DNA of 64,000 nucleotides from Streptomyces sp. YS415 (GTDB taxonomy: Bacteria; Actinomycetota; Actinomycetes; Streptomycetales; Streptomycetaceae), in the NCBI RefSeq assembly GCF_023544665.1, contig NZ_JAMJFL010000014.1:124001-188000 (forward strand). The letters run 5' to 3'. Of the stretch, positions 54,019 through 63,486 are shown in pieces. The notes below the pieces were generated by a model that was not told where the DNA came from, did no database searches, and saw only the letters and a program-made list of their open reading frames with translations. Both the position numbers and the translations under genes were made by a program. Numbering within the stretch: the first letter of the stretch is position 1; the number at the start of each line of letters is the position of its first letter.

Positions 54019-55212
54019 ATGTCTTCTGCAACTTCCGTGATCGTCGCGGGCGCTCGGACGCCCATGGGACGACTGCTCGGCTCACTCAAGACCTTCTCCG
54101 GAGCCGACCTCGGTGGCTTCGCGATCAAGGCCGCCCTCGACCGTGCGGGAATCGGCGGCGACCAGGTGCAGTACGTGATCATGGGCCAGGTGCTCCAGGC
54201 CGGGGCAGGGCAGATCCCGGCGCGCCAGGCCGCGGTCAAGGCCGGCATCCCGATGAGCGTCCCGGCGCTCACCATCAACAAGGTCTGTCTCTCCGGCCTC
54301 GACGCCATCGCCCTCGCCGACCAGCTGATCCGCGCCGGCGAGTTCGACGTGATCGTCGCCGGCGGCCAGGAGTCCATGACCAACGCCCCGCACCTGCTGC
54401 CGAAGTCCCGCGAGGGCTTCAAGTACGGGGCGATCGAGATGCTCGACGCGATGGCCTACGACGGCCTGACCGACCCGTGGGAGAACATCCCCATGGGCCA
54501 GTCGACGGAGAAGCACAACACGCGGCTCGGCATCGCCCGCGAGGCGCAGGACGAGATCGCCGCGCTGTCCCACCAGCGGGCCGCCGCCGCGCAGAAGAAC
54601 GGCCTCTTCGAGGCCGAGATCACGCCGGTGGAGATCCCGCAGCGCAAGGGTGAGCCGGTCGTCTTCAGCAAGGACGAGGGCATCCGCGCCGAGACCACCG
54701 CGGAGTCGCTGGCGAAGCTGCGTCCGGCGTTCGCGAAGGACGGCACGATCACCGCCGGTTCGGCCTCGCAGATCTCCGACGGCGCCGCCGCTGTCGTCGT
54801 GATGAGCAAGGCCAAGGCGCAGGAGCTGGGCCTGGAGTGGATCGCCGAGATCGGCGCCCACGGCAATGTGGCGGGCCCGGACAGCAGCCTGCAGTCGCAG
54901 CCGTCCAACGCCATCCTGCACGCCCTGAAGAAGGAGGGCCTGGAGGTCTCCGACCTCGATCTGATCGAGATCAACGAGGCGTTCGCGGCGGTCGCGGTCC
55001 AGTCAATGAAGGACCTCGGCGTGTCCACGGAAATGGTGAACGTCAACGGTGGCGCGATCGCCCTCGGCCACCCCATCGGCATGTCCGGCGCGCGTCTCGT
55101 GCTGCACCTGGCGCTGGAGCTCAAGCGCCGGGGCGGCGGCGTGGGCGCGGCGGCGCTGTGCGGCGGCGGCGGTCAGGGTGACGCGCTGATCGTGCGGGTA
55201 GCGAAGGCCTGA
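54019..55212 (+). CDS. acetyl-CoA C-acetyltransferase (thiolase)
   Basis: Thiolase joins or splits acetoacetyl-CoA. The 397-residue protein has the acyl-accepting C90 in NKVCLSGLDA, INEAFAAVAVQ, the histidine of ALGHPIGMSGARL and the second catalytic Cys in LCGGGGQGDA. The CLSG sequence differs from the more usual CGSG or CSSG but is otherwise normal. ATG 54019 has GGAAGGGG upstream. It is probably co-transcribed with meaB, which begins 30 bases downstream. Confidence 0.94.
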   Translation: MSSATSVIVAGARTPMGRLLGSLKTFSGADLGGFAIKAALDRAGIGGDQVQYVIMGQVLQAGAGQIPARQAAVKAGIPMSVPALTINKVCLSGLDAIALADQLIRAGEFDVIVAGGQESMTNAPHLLPKSREGFKYGAIEMLDAMAYDGLTDPWENIPMGQSTEKHNTRLGIAREAQDEIAALSHQRAAAAQKNGLFEAEITPVEIPQRKGEPVVFSKDEGIRAETTAESLAKLRPAFAKDGTITAGSASQISDGAAAVVVMSKAKAQELGLEWIAEIGAHGNVAGPDSSLQSQPSNAILHALKKEGLEVSDLDLIEINEAFAAVAVQSMKDLGVSTEMVNVNGGAIALGHPIGMSGARLVLHLALELKRRGGGVGAAALCGGGGQGDALIVRVAKA

Positions 55213-55242
55213 CCCGACTATCTCTGAGTGAACGGAGCTGTG

Positions 55243-56199
55243 ATGCAGGACGTCTCCACGCTGGTGGCCCAGGCCAGGGAGGGCAGGCCGCGGGCCGTGG
55301 CTCGCCTGATCTCCCTGGTGGAGGGGGCGTCCCCGCAGCTCAGGGAGGTCATGGCGGCGCTGGCTCCGCTGACCGGCGGGGCGTACGTGGTGGGCCTGAC
55401 GGGCTCGCCGGGGGTCGGCAAGTCGACGTCGACGTCCGCGCTGGTGACGGCGTACCGCAAGCAGGGCAGGCGGGTCGGCGTGCTCGCCGTGGACCCGTCG
55501 TCGCCGTTCTCGGGCGGGGCGCTGCTCGGTGACCGGGTGCGGATGTCGGAGCACGCCTCGGACCCCGGGGTCTACATCCGCTCGATGGCGACCCGGGGCC
55601 ACCTGGGCGGCCTCGCCTGGGCGGCCCCCCAGGCGATCCGGGTCCTGGACGCGGCGGGCTGCGACGTGATCCTGGTGGAGACGGTCGGCGTGGGCCAGTC
55701 GGAGGTGGAGATCGCCTCGCAGGCGGACACCTCCGTGGTGCTGCTGGCTCCGGGCATGGGCGACGGCATCCAGGCCGCGAAGGCGGGCATCCTGGAGATC
55801 GGTGACGTCTACGTCGTCAACAAGGCCGACCGGGACGGCGCGGACGCCACCGCCCGCGAGCTGAACCACATGCTGGGCCTGGGCGAGTCCCGGGGGCCGG
55901 GCGACTGGCGGCCGCCGATCGTGAAGACGGTGGCGGCGCGCGGCGAGGGCGTCGACGAGGTCGTCGAAGCCCTGGAGAAGCACCGCGCCTGGATGGAGGA
56001 GCGGGGCGTCCTGGTGGAACGGCGCCGGTCCCGCGCCTCCCGCGAGGTGGAGACCATCGCGGTCACCGCCCTGCGCGAACGCATCGGCGACCTGCACGGC
56101 GACCGCCGCCTGAGCGCTCTGGCGGAGCGCATCGTGGCGGGGGAACTGGACCCCTACCGGGCGGCGGACGAACTCGTGGCGGGTCTTACGGAGGGCTGA
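55243..56199 (+). CDS. meaB: methylmalonyl-CoA mutase chaperone GTPase MeaB
   Basis: MeaB protects and reloads the B12 cofactor of methylmalonyl-CoA mutase using GTP. The 318-residue protein has the P-loop GSPGVGKS (54-61), VDPSSPFSGGALLGDRVRM, the switch region VETVGVGQSEVEIA and the base-recognition NKAD. ATG 55243 is seven bases after GGAG; a GTG five codons earlier is less likely. The mutase itself is not in the window, but epimerase and cobalamin adenosyltransferase are. Confidence 0.95.
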   Translation: MQDVSTLVAQAREGRPRAVARLISLVEGASPQLREVMAALAPLTGGAYVVGLTGSPGVGKSTSTSALVTAYRKQGRRVGVLAVDPSSPFSGGALLGDRVRMSEHASDPGVYIRSMATRGHLGGLAWAAPQAIRVLDAAGCDVILVETVGVGQSEVEIASQADTSVVLLAPGMGDGIQAAKAGILEIGDVYVVNKADRDGADATARELNHMLGLGESRGPGDWRPPIVKTVAARGEGVDEVVEALEKHRAWMEERGVLVERRRSRASREVETIAVTALRERIGDLHGDRRLSALAERIVAGELDPYRAADELVAGLTEG

Positions 56200-56249
56200 G
56201 ACTGCCTTCAGGGGGCGGGGACGGGGAGCGCCGGGAGTGAGGGCCGAGG

Positions 56250-56879
56250 TCAGTCGTCGTCCGCCTGGCGGTCGTCGTCCTGGCTTCGGCTGAGCTCGGC
56301 CGTCCTGGGGTCGACCTTCCACTCGCCCTTCGTGGTCTCCACGGTCCACACCGCGGGGCCGTCGTCGTCCAGGTCGACCTCGGTCACGGTGCCCTTCGCC
56401 GCGCCGGCCCGGGCGGCCTCGCGGGCGTCCACGGTCGTGCCCTTCAGGGCGGCGAGGTCGTCACGGCCGTCGCTGTCGTCGTCGTCACGGTCGGCGCCGA
56501 GGACCTCTCCGGAACCGGCGGCGATCCTGACGGTGTACTCGGTGCCGTCCGACGTCACGACGTCCACCTCCCAGGCGTCCTCTCCGTCGTCCTCCCGGTC
56601 CACGGAGACGGCCGTGCCCGGGGTGCGCTTCAGCGCGGCCGTCACGGCGTCGGCCGCGGTCACCTCGGCGGTGCGGGCCTCGGCGGTGTCGTCGTCCCGG
56701 GTGCCGTCCTGACTGTCGTCGCGGCTGTCGTCGCGGTCGTCGTCCCGGTCGTCGGCGACCCGGGTGTTCGAGTCCCGCTGGGCGGGTGCGCTGTCGTCCC
56801 CGGACGCGTAGGCCGCGACCGTGCCGCCCGTGACGAGTGCCGCGGCGGTGACGGTGGCGATGACGATGTTGCGCTTCAT
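56250..56879 (-). CDS. secreted PepSY-domain protein
   Basis: The 209-residue protein has a signal peptide (MKRNIVIATVTAAALVTGG), a long Asp/Arg-rich acidic linker (about 45-80) and two PepSY-type repeats (AADAVTAALKRTPGTAVSVDRED ... VDVVTSDGTEYTVRIAAGSGEVLGAD, and the following ARE..A..KGTVTEVDLDDDG..VWTVETTKG). PepSY proteins often inhibit proteases or act with sensor kinases. ATG 56879 has GGAGGAAC upstream. It is divergent from an OmpR-type regulator, and a palindrome between them makes it that regulator's likely target. Confidence 0.88.
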   Translation of the reverse strand: MKRNIVIATVTAAALVTGGTVAAYASGDDSAPAQRDSNTRVADDRDDDRDDSRDDSQDGTRDDDTAEARTAEVTAADAVTAALKRTPGTAVSVDREDDGEDAWEVDVVTSDGTEYTVRIAAGSGEVLGADRDDDDSDGRDDLAALKGTTVDAREAARAGAAKGTVTEVDLDDDGPAVWTVETTKGEWKVDPRTAELSRSQDDDRQADDD

Positions 56880-56960
56880 CCTGGTTCCTCCCGAGTCGGT
56901 TCTCTTCGCGTCGTTTCGTTGCGACGGGAACCAATCTGGCGAACCGACGCTGAGGAGAAC

Positions 56961-56986
56961 CTGAAGGACCCTGAAGAGCTCTTCAG
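56961..56986. promoter_or_regulatory. CTGAAG direct repeats and palindrome, likely OmpR-type box
   Basis: CTGAAG occurs at 56961 and 56971, ten bases apart, and the second copy is part of the perfect 16-bp palindrome at 56971-56986. Head-to-tail repeats at one helical turn fit winged-helix OmpR regulators. The site lies in the divergent region between the PepSY gene and the regulator gene. Confidence 0.55.
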
Positions 56987-57009
56987 CTTCGCTTTGCCAA
57001 GCTGTGCCC

Positions 57010-57671
<662 letters not shown>

Positions 57672-57675
<4 letters not shown>

Positions 57676-59078
57676 AGCGCCTCTTCGGTTCCGTCCGCGC
57701 GCGAGCGGCCCTCGCCGCCACCCTCGTCGTGGCCGTGGCCCTCGTCGCCGCCGGGGCGGTCGTCCTGCTCACCCTGCGCAGCAACCTCACCGGGCAGGCC
57801 GACTCCGAGGCCGACGACGCAGCCCGCTCGGTCGCCACCCAGATCGCGCAGGACGTGCCGTACGCCGACCTCGACCTGGACGAGGACCACCCGGTGCAGG
57901 TGGTGGACGCGGACCGACGGGTGCTCGCGGTGTCCGAGGGCCTGGAGACGATCAGCGGCACCGGTGTCAGGGGGGTGACGCCCATGACGGGCGGCACCGA
58001 GAGTCCCGACGACGAGGGCGATGACGGTGACGATGCCGACGATCTGCGGATCGGGGAGCTGGGGGACATCTCCTGGCACGGCCAGGGCTGGGCCACCGTC
58101 GACGGTGAGCGCACCGAGTACCGCTTCGCCCGGATCGAGGTCACCGACCCGCGCGACCGGACCGTCCTCGTCCACGCCGGCGCCTCACTGGAGGCCGAGC
58201 GGGACGCCGTACGCACCGCCTCGACCGTCATGCTGATCGGGCTGCCCGCCCTGCTCGCCGTGGTCGGCTCGGTGACCTGGCTGGTCACCCGGCGCGCCCT
58301 GCGCCCGGTGGAGGGCATCCGGCGGGAGATGGCCGAGATCACCGCCTCCGAGGACCTGTCCCGGCGGGTGCCCGAGCCGGGCACCCACGACGAGGTCGCC
58401 CGGCTGGCCCGGACCACCAATGAGACGCTCAGCGCCCTGGAGACCTCCGTCGAACGCCAGCGCCGCTTCGTCGCCGACGCCTCCCACGAGCTGCGCAGCC
58501 CGATCGCCTCGCTGCGCACCCAGCTCGAAGTGGCCGCCGCCCACCCGGAGTTCCTGGACCTGGACGGGGCGGTCGAGGACACCGTACGGCTGCAGCGCCT
58601 CGCCGCCGACCTGCTGCTGCTCGCCCGTCTCGACGCGGGGGAGCGGCCCGCCGGCGCGCGGATGGATCTGGCCGCGCTGGCCGGGGAGGAGGCCGAGGGG
58701 CGGGCCGGGGTGGTGGTGAGGGCGGACGGGCCGGTGGAAGTGACCGGATCCCGGGGGCAGTTGGGGCGAGTGCTCGCCAATCTGCTCGACAACGCGGCCC
58801 GGCACGCCCGTTCCGCGGTCACCGTGACGGTCCGGCGGGAGGGGGAGCGGGCGGTGCTCCGGGTCGCCGACGACGGGGACGGGGTGGCCGTCGCCGACCG
58901 GGAGCGGATCTTCGAGCGGTTCGTCCGCCTCGACGAGGCCCGCAGCCGCGACGACGGCGGCGCCGGGCTCGGACTCGCCATCGCCCGCGATGTCGCCGAG
59001 CGGCACGGCGGCACCCTCACGGTCGGGGACGCGCCGGCGGGCGGAGCCCTGTTCGAACTCCGCCTGCCGCTCGCCTAG
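57672..59078 (+). CDS. sensor histidine kinase, partner of the OmpR-type regulator
   Basis: The 468-residue kinase has two membrane helices (about 11-33 and 181-203) enclosing an outer domain with an acidic Asp/Glu stretch, then HAMP, HisKA (RRFVADASHELRSPIASL with the phospho-His) and HATPase (NLLDNAARHA, DDGDGVA, GGAGLGLAIARDVAERHGG). The signal is unknown. The acidic loop could bind cations or interact with the acidic PepSY protein. Confidence 0.94.
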
Positions 59079-59085
59079 TGGAAGG

Positions 59086-59562
59086 TCAGGGTCGGCCGCG
59101 CTGTCCGCGCAGGTGCTCCGCGATCGGCTTGAGCGCCTTGCTGAGCTCGGTCAGTGCCTCGGGGGAGAGCAGGTCGATGAAGTGCCTGCGCACCGACGCC
59201 ACATGGTGCGGGGCGACCTTCTGCATGGTCTCCATGCCGTGGTCGGTGAGGACGGCGTAGAGCCCGCGGCGGTCGGACTCGCAGTTCTCGCGCCGCACCA
59301 GGTTCGCGTTCTCCATGCGCGTGATCTGGTGGGAGAGGCGGCTCTTGGACTGCAGGGTGGCGGACGCGAGGTCGCTCATCCGCATCCGTACGTCCTCGGA
59401 CTCGGAGAGGTTCACCAGGATCTCGTAGTCGTTCATTGTCAGGCCGAACGGCTGGAGGTCCCTCTCGAGCTGGTACGTCAACAGCCTGTTGACCTCCAGG
59501 TGGGTGCGCCAGGCGCACTGCTCCGCATCGGTCAGCCAGCGCGTGGCCGTCTCGGTCTCCAT
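59086..59562 (-). CDS. absC: MarR-family regulator, AbsC-like
   Basis: The 158-residue winged-helix regulator has RMSDLASATLQSKSRLSHQITRMENANLVRRENCESDRRGLYAVLTDHG, the MarR DNA-binding core. Length and position after the regulator-kinase pair match AbsC (SCO5405) of S. coelicolor, which is required for antibiotic production under some conditions and controls zinc uptake genes. The orthology is from memory of gene order, so the symbol is tentative. ATG 59562 lies six bases after TAGACT, so the mRNA is probably leaderless. Confidence 0.85.
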   Translation of the reverse strand: METETATRWLTDAEQCAWRTHLEVNRLLTYQLERDLQPFGLTMNDYEILVNLSESEDVRMRMSDLASATLQSKSRLSHQITRMENANLVRRENCESDRRGLYAVLTDHGMETMQKVAPHHVASVRRHFIDLLSPEALTELSKALKPIAEHLRGQRGRP

Positions 59563-59568
59563 AAATGA

Positions 59569-59574
59569 AGTCTA
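59569..59574 (-). promoter_or_regulatory. -10 element TAGACT of a leaderless absC promoter
   Basis: TAGACT, six bases, then ATG on the minus strand. The upstream DNA (59575-59600) is AT-rich for this genome. Confidence 0.65.
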
Positions 59575-59657
59575 CCTAAAATGTTGAAAAGCGAACTAGT
59601 GAGGGCGGTGTGACAGTGCGCACGCGTTCGAAGTCGTCACACTCCGCAGACTACCGC

Positions 59658-60452
59658 TCACAGCCCGAAGCGACGCTGGAGGTCTCCCAGCTGTCCGGGA
59701 AGGCGCGGTGTGCCGGCTTGCGGTGAGCCACCTGTGGAACCACCGCTTCCGGGCACCCCCGCCTGATGCGGAACGACCCCCGTCGCCTGCTCGGCCATGA
59801 GGGCCTCGGAGGACTGCAGAAGCACCGTGCCGGCGCCCACGAACTCGAACTGGTGCTCCTCTCCGGAGGCCCCTCCGAGGCCTGTCATCGCACGTAGACC
59901 GCCCATCAGGCCGGTCATGTAGCCGTAGTCGTAGTGATGGCACGGGGAGGGGCAGTCGGCCCAGCCGACGAGCGCCTGGGGATCCACCCGGATCGGGGGC
60001 TCCATGAACACCACCGGACCGTTAGATGCGGCCACGAACTTTCCGGTTCCGATCAGTGTCAGAAAACCTGGCACGATCGACTGCTTCAGCGAAAGACTTG
60101 GCTGAAAAGCGAGCAGGTTGCCTGAGCGAATGGTCAAGTTGCCGTCGGTGAGGTCGTACGAATTCACGTCGAAGGCCCGGTCGGCGAGGAGCATCTTGCC
60201 CGAACCCTCGGCCACGACCCAGTCGCTCGCGTGCAGAGGCGAATGGAACGACGTACGCACCAGACGGTCCAGTCGGCCGTGCCCGATGCCGTTGAAGTCG
60301 ATCGAACCGTAGTAGGCGATCATCTTCCCCTTCTGCAGGAACCACTGGGTTCCCTTGAGCTCGACGCAGAAGGTGTAGGGATTGACCTTGTCGTCGGACG
60401 GCAGGGTCGTCGGGTCGTGGACGACGGGACCCGCGCCCGGGTAGGTGCTCAC
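59658..60452 (-). CDS. AIM24 family protein, third of three
   Basis: The 264-residue protein begins at a GTG overlapping the stop of the gene before it (GTGA). The much longer open frame upstream is a shadow. It contains the beta-rich AIM24 fold, seen in VVAEGSGKMLLADRAFDV, NLLAFQPSLSLKQS and FVGAGTVLLQSSEAL. Compared with its two neighbours it is longer, with an insert around CPSPCHHYDYGYM and a Gly/Pro/Ser-rich C-terminus. AIM24 proteins are named after a mitochondrial protein; their bacterial function is unknown. Confidence 0.85.
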   Translation of the reverse strand: MSTYPGAGPVVHDPTTLPSDDKVNPYTFCVELKGTQWFLQKGKMIAYYGSIDFNGIGHGRLDRLVRTSFHSPLHASDWVVAEGSGKMLLADRAFDVNSYDLTDGNLTIRSGNLLAFQPSLSLKQSIVPGFLTLIGTGKFVAASNGPVVFMEPPIRVDPQALVGWADCPSPCHHYDYGYMTGLMGGLRAMTGLGGASGEEHQFEFVGAGTVLLQSSEALMAEQATGVVPHQAGVPGSGGSTGGSPQAGTPRLPGQLGDLQRRFGL

Positions 60453-61099
60453 AGCTTCTCCTCCGAGGCCTGGACGTACACCGCACCGCTGCCGCTGAGC
60501 TCCAGCTGGAAGGCCTCGCCGGAGCCCCGGCCCACCATGTCCCGCCAGCCGAGGGCGGTCGACAGCTTGTTGCGCACGTCGCCGTGGTGGGCGACGTAGG
60601 CCTGCGGGTCGACGTGGACCGGGCGCTGGGGCGTGATCGGGATCTCCAGCACACCGCCGTGCGCCATGACGGCGACCGCGCCGTGTCCCTTCAGGGTCGT
60701 GGTGAACAGTCCCTGGCCGGTGACCTGGCCGCGGACCATGCCCATCACGCCGCCCTGCGAGCCCAGGAACATCGTGCCCTGCTCCAGGGTGCCCTCGAAG
60801 GCCAGCAGCCGGTCCGCCTCGACGCACAGGGTGTCGCCGGTGAGGGCGATCACCTGGACGTGGTGGCCGCCGTGCCCGAACAGGACGGTGCCGCTGCCCT
60901 CGACGGTCATCAGCGGGGTGGCCTCGCCGGCGACCCGGCGTCCGACCATCGACATCAGACCGCCCTGGCCGCCCGTGGTGTTGGGGGTGAAGGACACCTC
61001 GCCCCGGTAGGCGAGCATCGCGCCGCGCTGGCTGAACAGCCGCTGCCCGGGCGTCACGGTCGCCTCGACCATCTTGGAGTTGATCTCACGCAAGGCCAT
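60449..61099 (-). CDS. AIM24 family protein, second of three
   Basis: The 216-residue protein shows the repeated beta-strand pattern of the family: TPGQRLFSQRGAMLAYRGEVSF, VEGSGTVLFGHGG, LFTTTLKGHGAVAV and FQLELSGSGAVYVQASE. ATG 61099 is one base past the stop of the preceding gene. It overlaps the next gene by four bases, so all three are made from one message. Confidence 0.9.
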   Translation of the reverse strand: MALREINSKMVEATVTPGQRLFSQRGAMLAYRGEVSFTPNTTGGQGGLMSMVGRRVAGEATPLMTVEGSGTVLFGHGGHHVQVIALTGDTLCVEADRLLAFEGTLEQGTMFLGSQGGVMGMVRGQVTGQGLFTTTLKGHGAVAVMAHGGVLEIPITPQRPVHVDPQAYVAHHGDVRNKLSTALGWRDMVGRGSGEAFQLELSGSGAVYVQASEEKL

Positions 61100-61100
61100 G

Positions 61101-61739
61101 TCAGACGTCCCCCGCGATCGTGTTCCGCTCGCTCGGCTGCACGTAGACCAGGCCGTCACCCTCGAAGCGGATCTGGAAGGCCTCGCCGCCGCCCTCGCCC
61201 ATCAGCGTGCGGAAGGTCACGCCCGACTGGAAGGACTGCCGCAGGTCGCCCTGGTGGGCGATGTACGCCCCGGGGTCGACGGTCAGCGGGTACCGCGCGC
61301 TCACCCGCAGCACGACCGCCGGGCCGTCCGAGGTGATCGCCGCCTGTCCGTGCCCCTCGACGGTCGTGGTGAACAGGCCGTTGCCCTGCGAGGCCCCGCG
61401 CACTCCGGTGAACGTGGTGCCGGTGCGCAGTCCGCCGTCGGTGGCGAGCAGATTGCTCGACTCCACGTACAGCTTGTCCCCCTGGAGGCCGACGAGGTTG
61501 ATCTCGGACGCCCGGTCCGCGAACCAGCAGGTCCCGTGTCCCTTCACCTCCATCACCGTCAGCTGCTCGCCGGTGATGCGCCGGGTCACCATGCCCCGGA
61601 TGCCCTCACCGCCGCCGCTCATCTTCTTGAACGCCATCTGTCCGTCGTACGCGACCATCGAGCCGTTCTTCGCCTTCACGGCGTCCCCGGTCATCTCGAC
61701 GGCGAGCACCTTGCTGCCCTGAAGTCGGAACATCGCCAC
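61101..61739 (-). CDS. AIM24 family protein, first of three
   Basis: The 212-residue protein has GSKVLAVEMTGDAVKAKNGSMVAYDGQMAF, LTVMEVKGHGTCWFAD, LFTTTVEGHGQAAI and FQIRFEGDGLVYVQPSE, aligned block by block with the second copy. I choose GTG 61739 because TACCTT ends exactly six bases before it and no ribosome site precedes either it or the ATG at 61733; this suggests a leaderless message. It heads the three-gene operon. Confidence 0.88.
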   Translation of the reverse strand: MAMFRLQGSKVLAVEMTGDAVKAKNGSMVAYDGQMAFKKMSGGGEGIRGMVTRRITGEQLTVMEVKGHGTCWFADRASEINLVGLQGDKLYVESSNLLATDGGLRTGTTFTGVRGASQGNGLFTTTVEGHGQAAITSDGPAVVLRVSARYPLTVDPGAYIAHQGDLRQSFQSGVTFRTLMGEGGGEAFQIRFEGDGLVYVQPSERNTIAGDV

Positions 61740-61745
61740 GCAGCG

Positions 61746-61751
61746 AAGGTA
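61746..61751 (-). promoter_or_regulatory. -10 element TACCTT of a leaderless AIM24 operon promoter
   Basis: TACCTT, six bases, then GTG on the minus strand. This is the same geometry as at five other places in the window. Confidence 0.55.
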
Positions 61752-61937
61752 GCCGCGAGGGGCTGCCGCCGAACAGGGCCCGGAGGGGGAGATGGACCCT
61801 GAATGTGCCCTTAGGGGCGGTGTGCGAGTGGTTCCGTGGGACCCCGGCCCGGACCACCCCCGCCCGTTTGCCACAATGGACGAACGTTTGTGCATGCGTT
61901 CACAAACCCCCGCCGTTTCTTCCACCGAAGGTGACCC

Positions 61938-62285
61938 GTGGACATCAAGACCGCCACCGCCCTCCGCCGCCTCCGCCTCGTCTCCGCGCCCGAGGCGGTC
62001 TCCTTCCTCCTCCTGCTGGTCTGCTCGGTGCTGAAGCGGACCACGGACTTCAACGCGGTGCCCGTGATGGGCGCGATCCACGGCTTCCTGTTCATCGTCT
62101 ACGTGATCTTCTGGGCCGACGCCTGGAACCGCGCGAAGTGGCCCTTCGGGACCGCCGCCCTCTACTTCGTCCTCTCCGTCCTGCCCGCCGGCGGCTTCTT
62201 CGCCGAGCGCAGGCTCAAGCGGGAGACCGAGGACGCGGTCATCGCCTCCCGCGCCCGCCAGGAGGGCGCGGTGAAGGCCTCGTGA
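61938..62285 (+). CDS. DUF3817 family membrane protein
   Basis: The 115-residue protein starts at GTG 61938 behind GAAGGTGA. It has three hydrophobic helices and the marks LVSAPEAVSFLLLLV, HGFLFIVYVIFW and LPAGGFFAERRLKRE of DUF3817, a family linked to YdzA-like proteins. The role is unknown. It is coupled by a GTGA overlap to the next gene. Confidence 0.88.
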   Translation: MDIKTATALRRLRLVSAPEAVSFLLLLVCSVLKRTTDFNAVPVMGAIHGFLFIVYVIFWADAWNRAKWPFGTAALYFVLSVLPAGGFFAERRLKRETEDAVIASRARQEGAVKAS

Positions 62286-62578
62286 TCGTCGCCTTCTCCG
62301 TGACGCCGCTCGGTGTCGGCGAGGAAGTGGGGGAGTACGTCGCCGATGCCGTCCGTGTGGTCCGCGAGTCCGGCCTGCCCCACCGCACCGACGCCATGTT
62401 CACCTCGGTCGAGGGCGAGTGGGACGAGGTCATGGACGTCGTGAAGCGTGCGGTCGCCGCCGTCGAGGCGCGCGCCCCGCGCGTATCCCTGGTCCTCAAG
62501 GCGGACGTCCGCCCCGGAGTGACCGACGGTCTGACCTCCAAGGTGGAGACGATCGAGCGGTACCTCGCCGCCGAGTAG
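62282..62578 (+). CDS. MTH1187/YkoF-type thiamine-binding protein
   Basis: The 98-residue protein starts at GTG 62282 overlapping the previous stop. It has VAFSVTPLGVGEEVGEYVADAVRVVRESGL and RVSLVLKADVRPG, the ferredoxin-like fold of the MTH1187 family, whose members bind thiamine or related small molecules. It may act as a carrier with the DUF3817 membrane protein. That pairing is frequent in actinobacteria as I recall it, but the function is not proven. Confidence 0.9.
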   Translation: MIVAFSVTPLGVGEEVGEYVADAVRVVRESGLPHRTDAMFTSVEGEWDEVMDVVKRAVAAVEARAPRVSLVLKADVRPGVTDGLTSKVETIERYLAAE

Positions 62579-62596
62579 TCGCCGAGCATCACCGGG

Positions 62597-62630
62597 AACC
62601 CCGGCCCCGCGCGGGCCGGGGTTTTCTTGT
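62597..62630 (+). terminator. hairpin terminator with T-run
   Basis: AACCCCGGCCC (62597-62607) pairs with GGGCCGGGGTT (62613-62623) around CGCGC, followed by TTCTTG. It is 18 bases past the thiamine-binding gene and the most classical intrinsic terminator in the window. Confidence 0.9.
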
Positions 62631-62638
62631 GCCCAGGG

Positions 62639-62699
62639 TTTGAGCAGTCGCTCAAAACCGTGTACCTTCCCGATCAGGGAGTTTGAGCAGTCGCTCAAA
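62639..62699 (+). promoter_or_regulatory. two identical TetR-type operators
   Basis: The 18-bp sequence TTTGAGCAGTCGCTCAAA occurs at 62639-62656 and 62682-62699, with 7-base perfect arms and a 4-base centre. The copies are 43 bases apart, about four helical turns. TACCTT at 62662-62667 between them could be the -10. This looks like cooperative binding of a TetR-type repressor over the promoter. The repressor gene is not in the window. Confidence 0.75.
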
Positions 62700-62724
62700 C
62701 AACGGGCTGACCTGGGGGAACAGC

Positions 62725-63486
62725 ATGGGCCACACCGGTCTGTACATAGAAGCGCGGATCCGCGCCGACCTCGACGACCTGTGGTCACGCACACAGGAGC
62801 CGTCCCAGCACCAACGCTGGGACCTCCGCTTCACCGAGATCCACCACCTCCCGCGCGCGGAGGGCGAACCGCAGCGCTTCCGCTACGCCACGCGCGTGCT
62901 GCCCTTCCTCACCGTCGCCGGCACCGGAGTCTCGGCCGGCGAGAAGGAACGCCCCGACGGCACCCGCACCTCCGCCCTGCGCTTCTCCTCCGCCCACCCG
63001 CTCTCCCTGCTCGCCGAGGGCAGCGGCTACTGGCGTTACGTCCCCGACGGCGACGGCGTCCGCTTCCTCACCGGCTACGACTACCGCCCCCGCTGGGGCG
63101 CCCTCGGCGCACTCGCCGACCGTCTGCTGTTCCGCCCGCTCATGGGCTGGGCAACGGCCTGGTCCTTCGACCGGCTGCGGCTGTGGCTGGAGTCCGGCGT
63201 CACCCCGGAGCGGGCCCGCCGGAACTGGCTGACGGAGCTGCTGGTCCGTGCCCTGCTGCTGGCCGCCACGGCCACGGGCCTGGTCACCGAGTCCGTCCTG
63301 CCCGCCTTCGGGCCGCTGGCCGCGCCGATGGCGTTCCTGTGGCCGCTCCTGCTGGCGGTCGTGTGCTGTCTGACCCTGGTCGCGCCCCCGCTGCCCAGCA
63401 CCCCGGCCGCCCGCCGCTGCCTGCGCCGACCGCCGACGCGCGCGCGGGCCCCCCGACTCCTGCACACCCTCGAGGACCCGCGATGA
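62725..63486 (+). CDS. SRPBCC-like protein with C-terminal membrane segments
   Basis: The 253-residue protein starts at ATG 62725 behind TGGGGGAA. The first about 150 residues resemble an SRPBCC (START-like) lipid or ligand-binding domain: GLYIEARIRADLDDLWSRTQ at the start and a long C-terminal helix. From about 170, two hydrophobic helices (LLVRALLLAATATGLV, AAPMAFLWPLLLAVVCCLTLV) and a basic tail follow. Substrate unknown. Its stop overlaps the DUF4166 gene (ATGA), so both are controlled by the operators upstream. Confidence 0.75.
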   Translation: MGHTGLYIEARIRADLDDLWSRTQEPSQHQRWDLRFTEIHHLPRAEGEPQRFRYATRVLPFLTVAGTGVSAGEKERPDGTRTSALRFSSAHPLSLLAEGSGYWRYVPDGDGVRFLTGYDYRPRWGALGALADRLLFRPLMGWATAWSFDRLRLWLESGVTPERARRNWLTELLVRALLLAATATGLVTESVLPAFGPLAAPMAFLWPLLLAVVCCLTLVAPPLPSTPAARRCLRRPPTRARAPRLLHTLEDPR

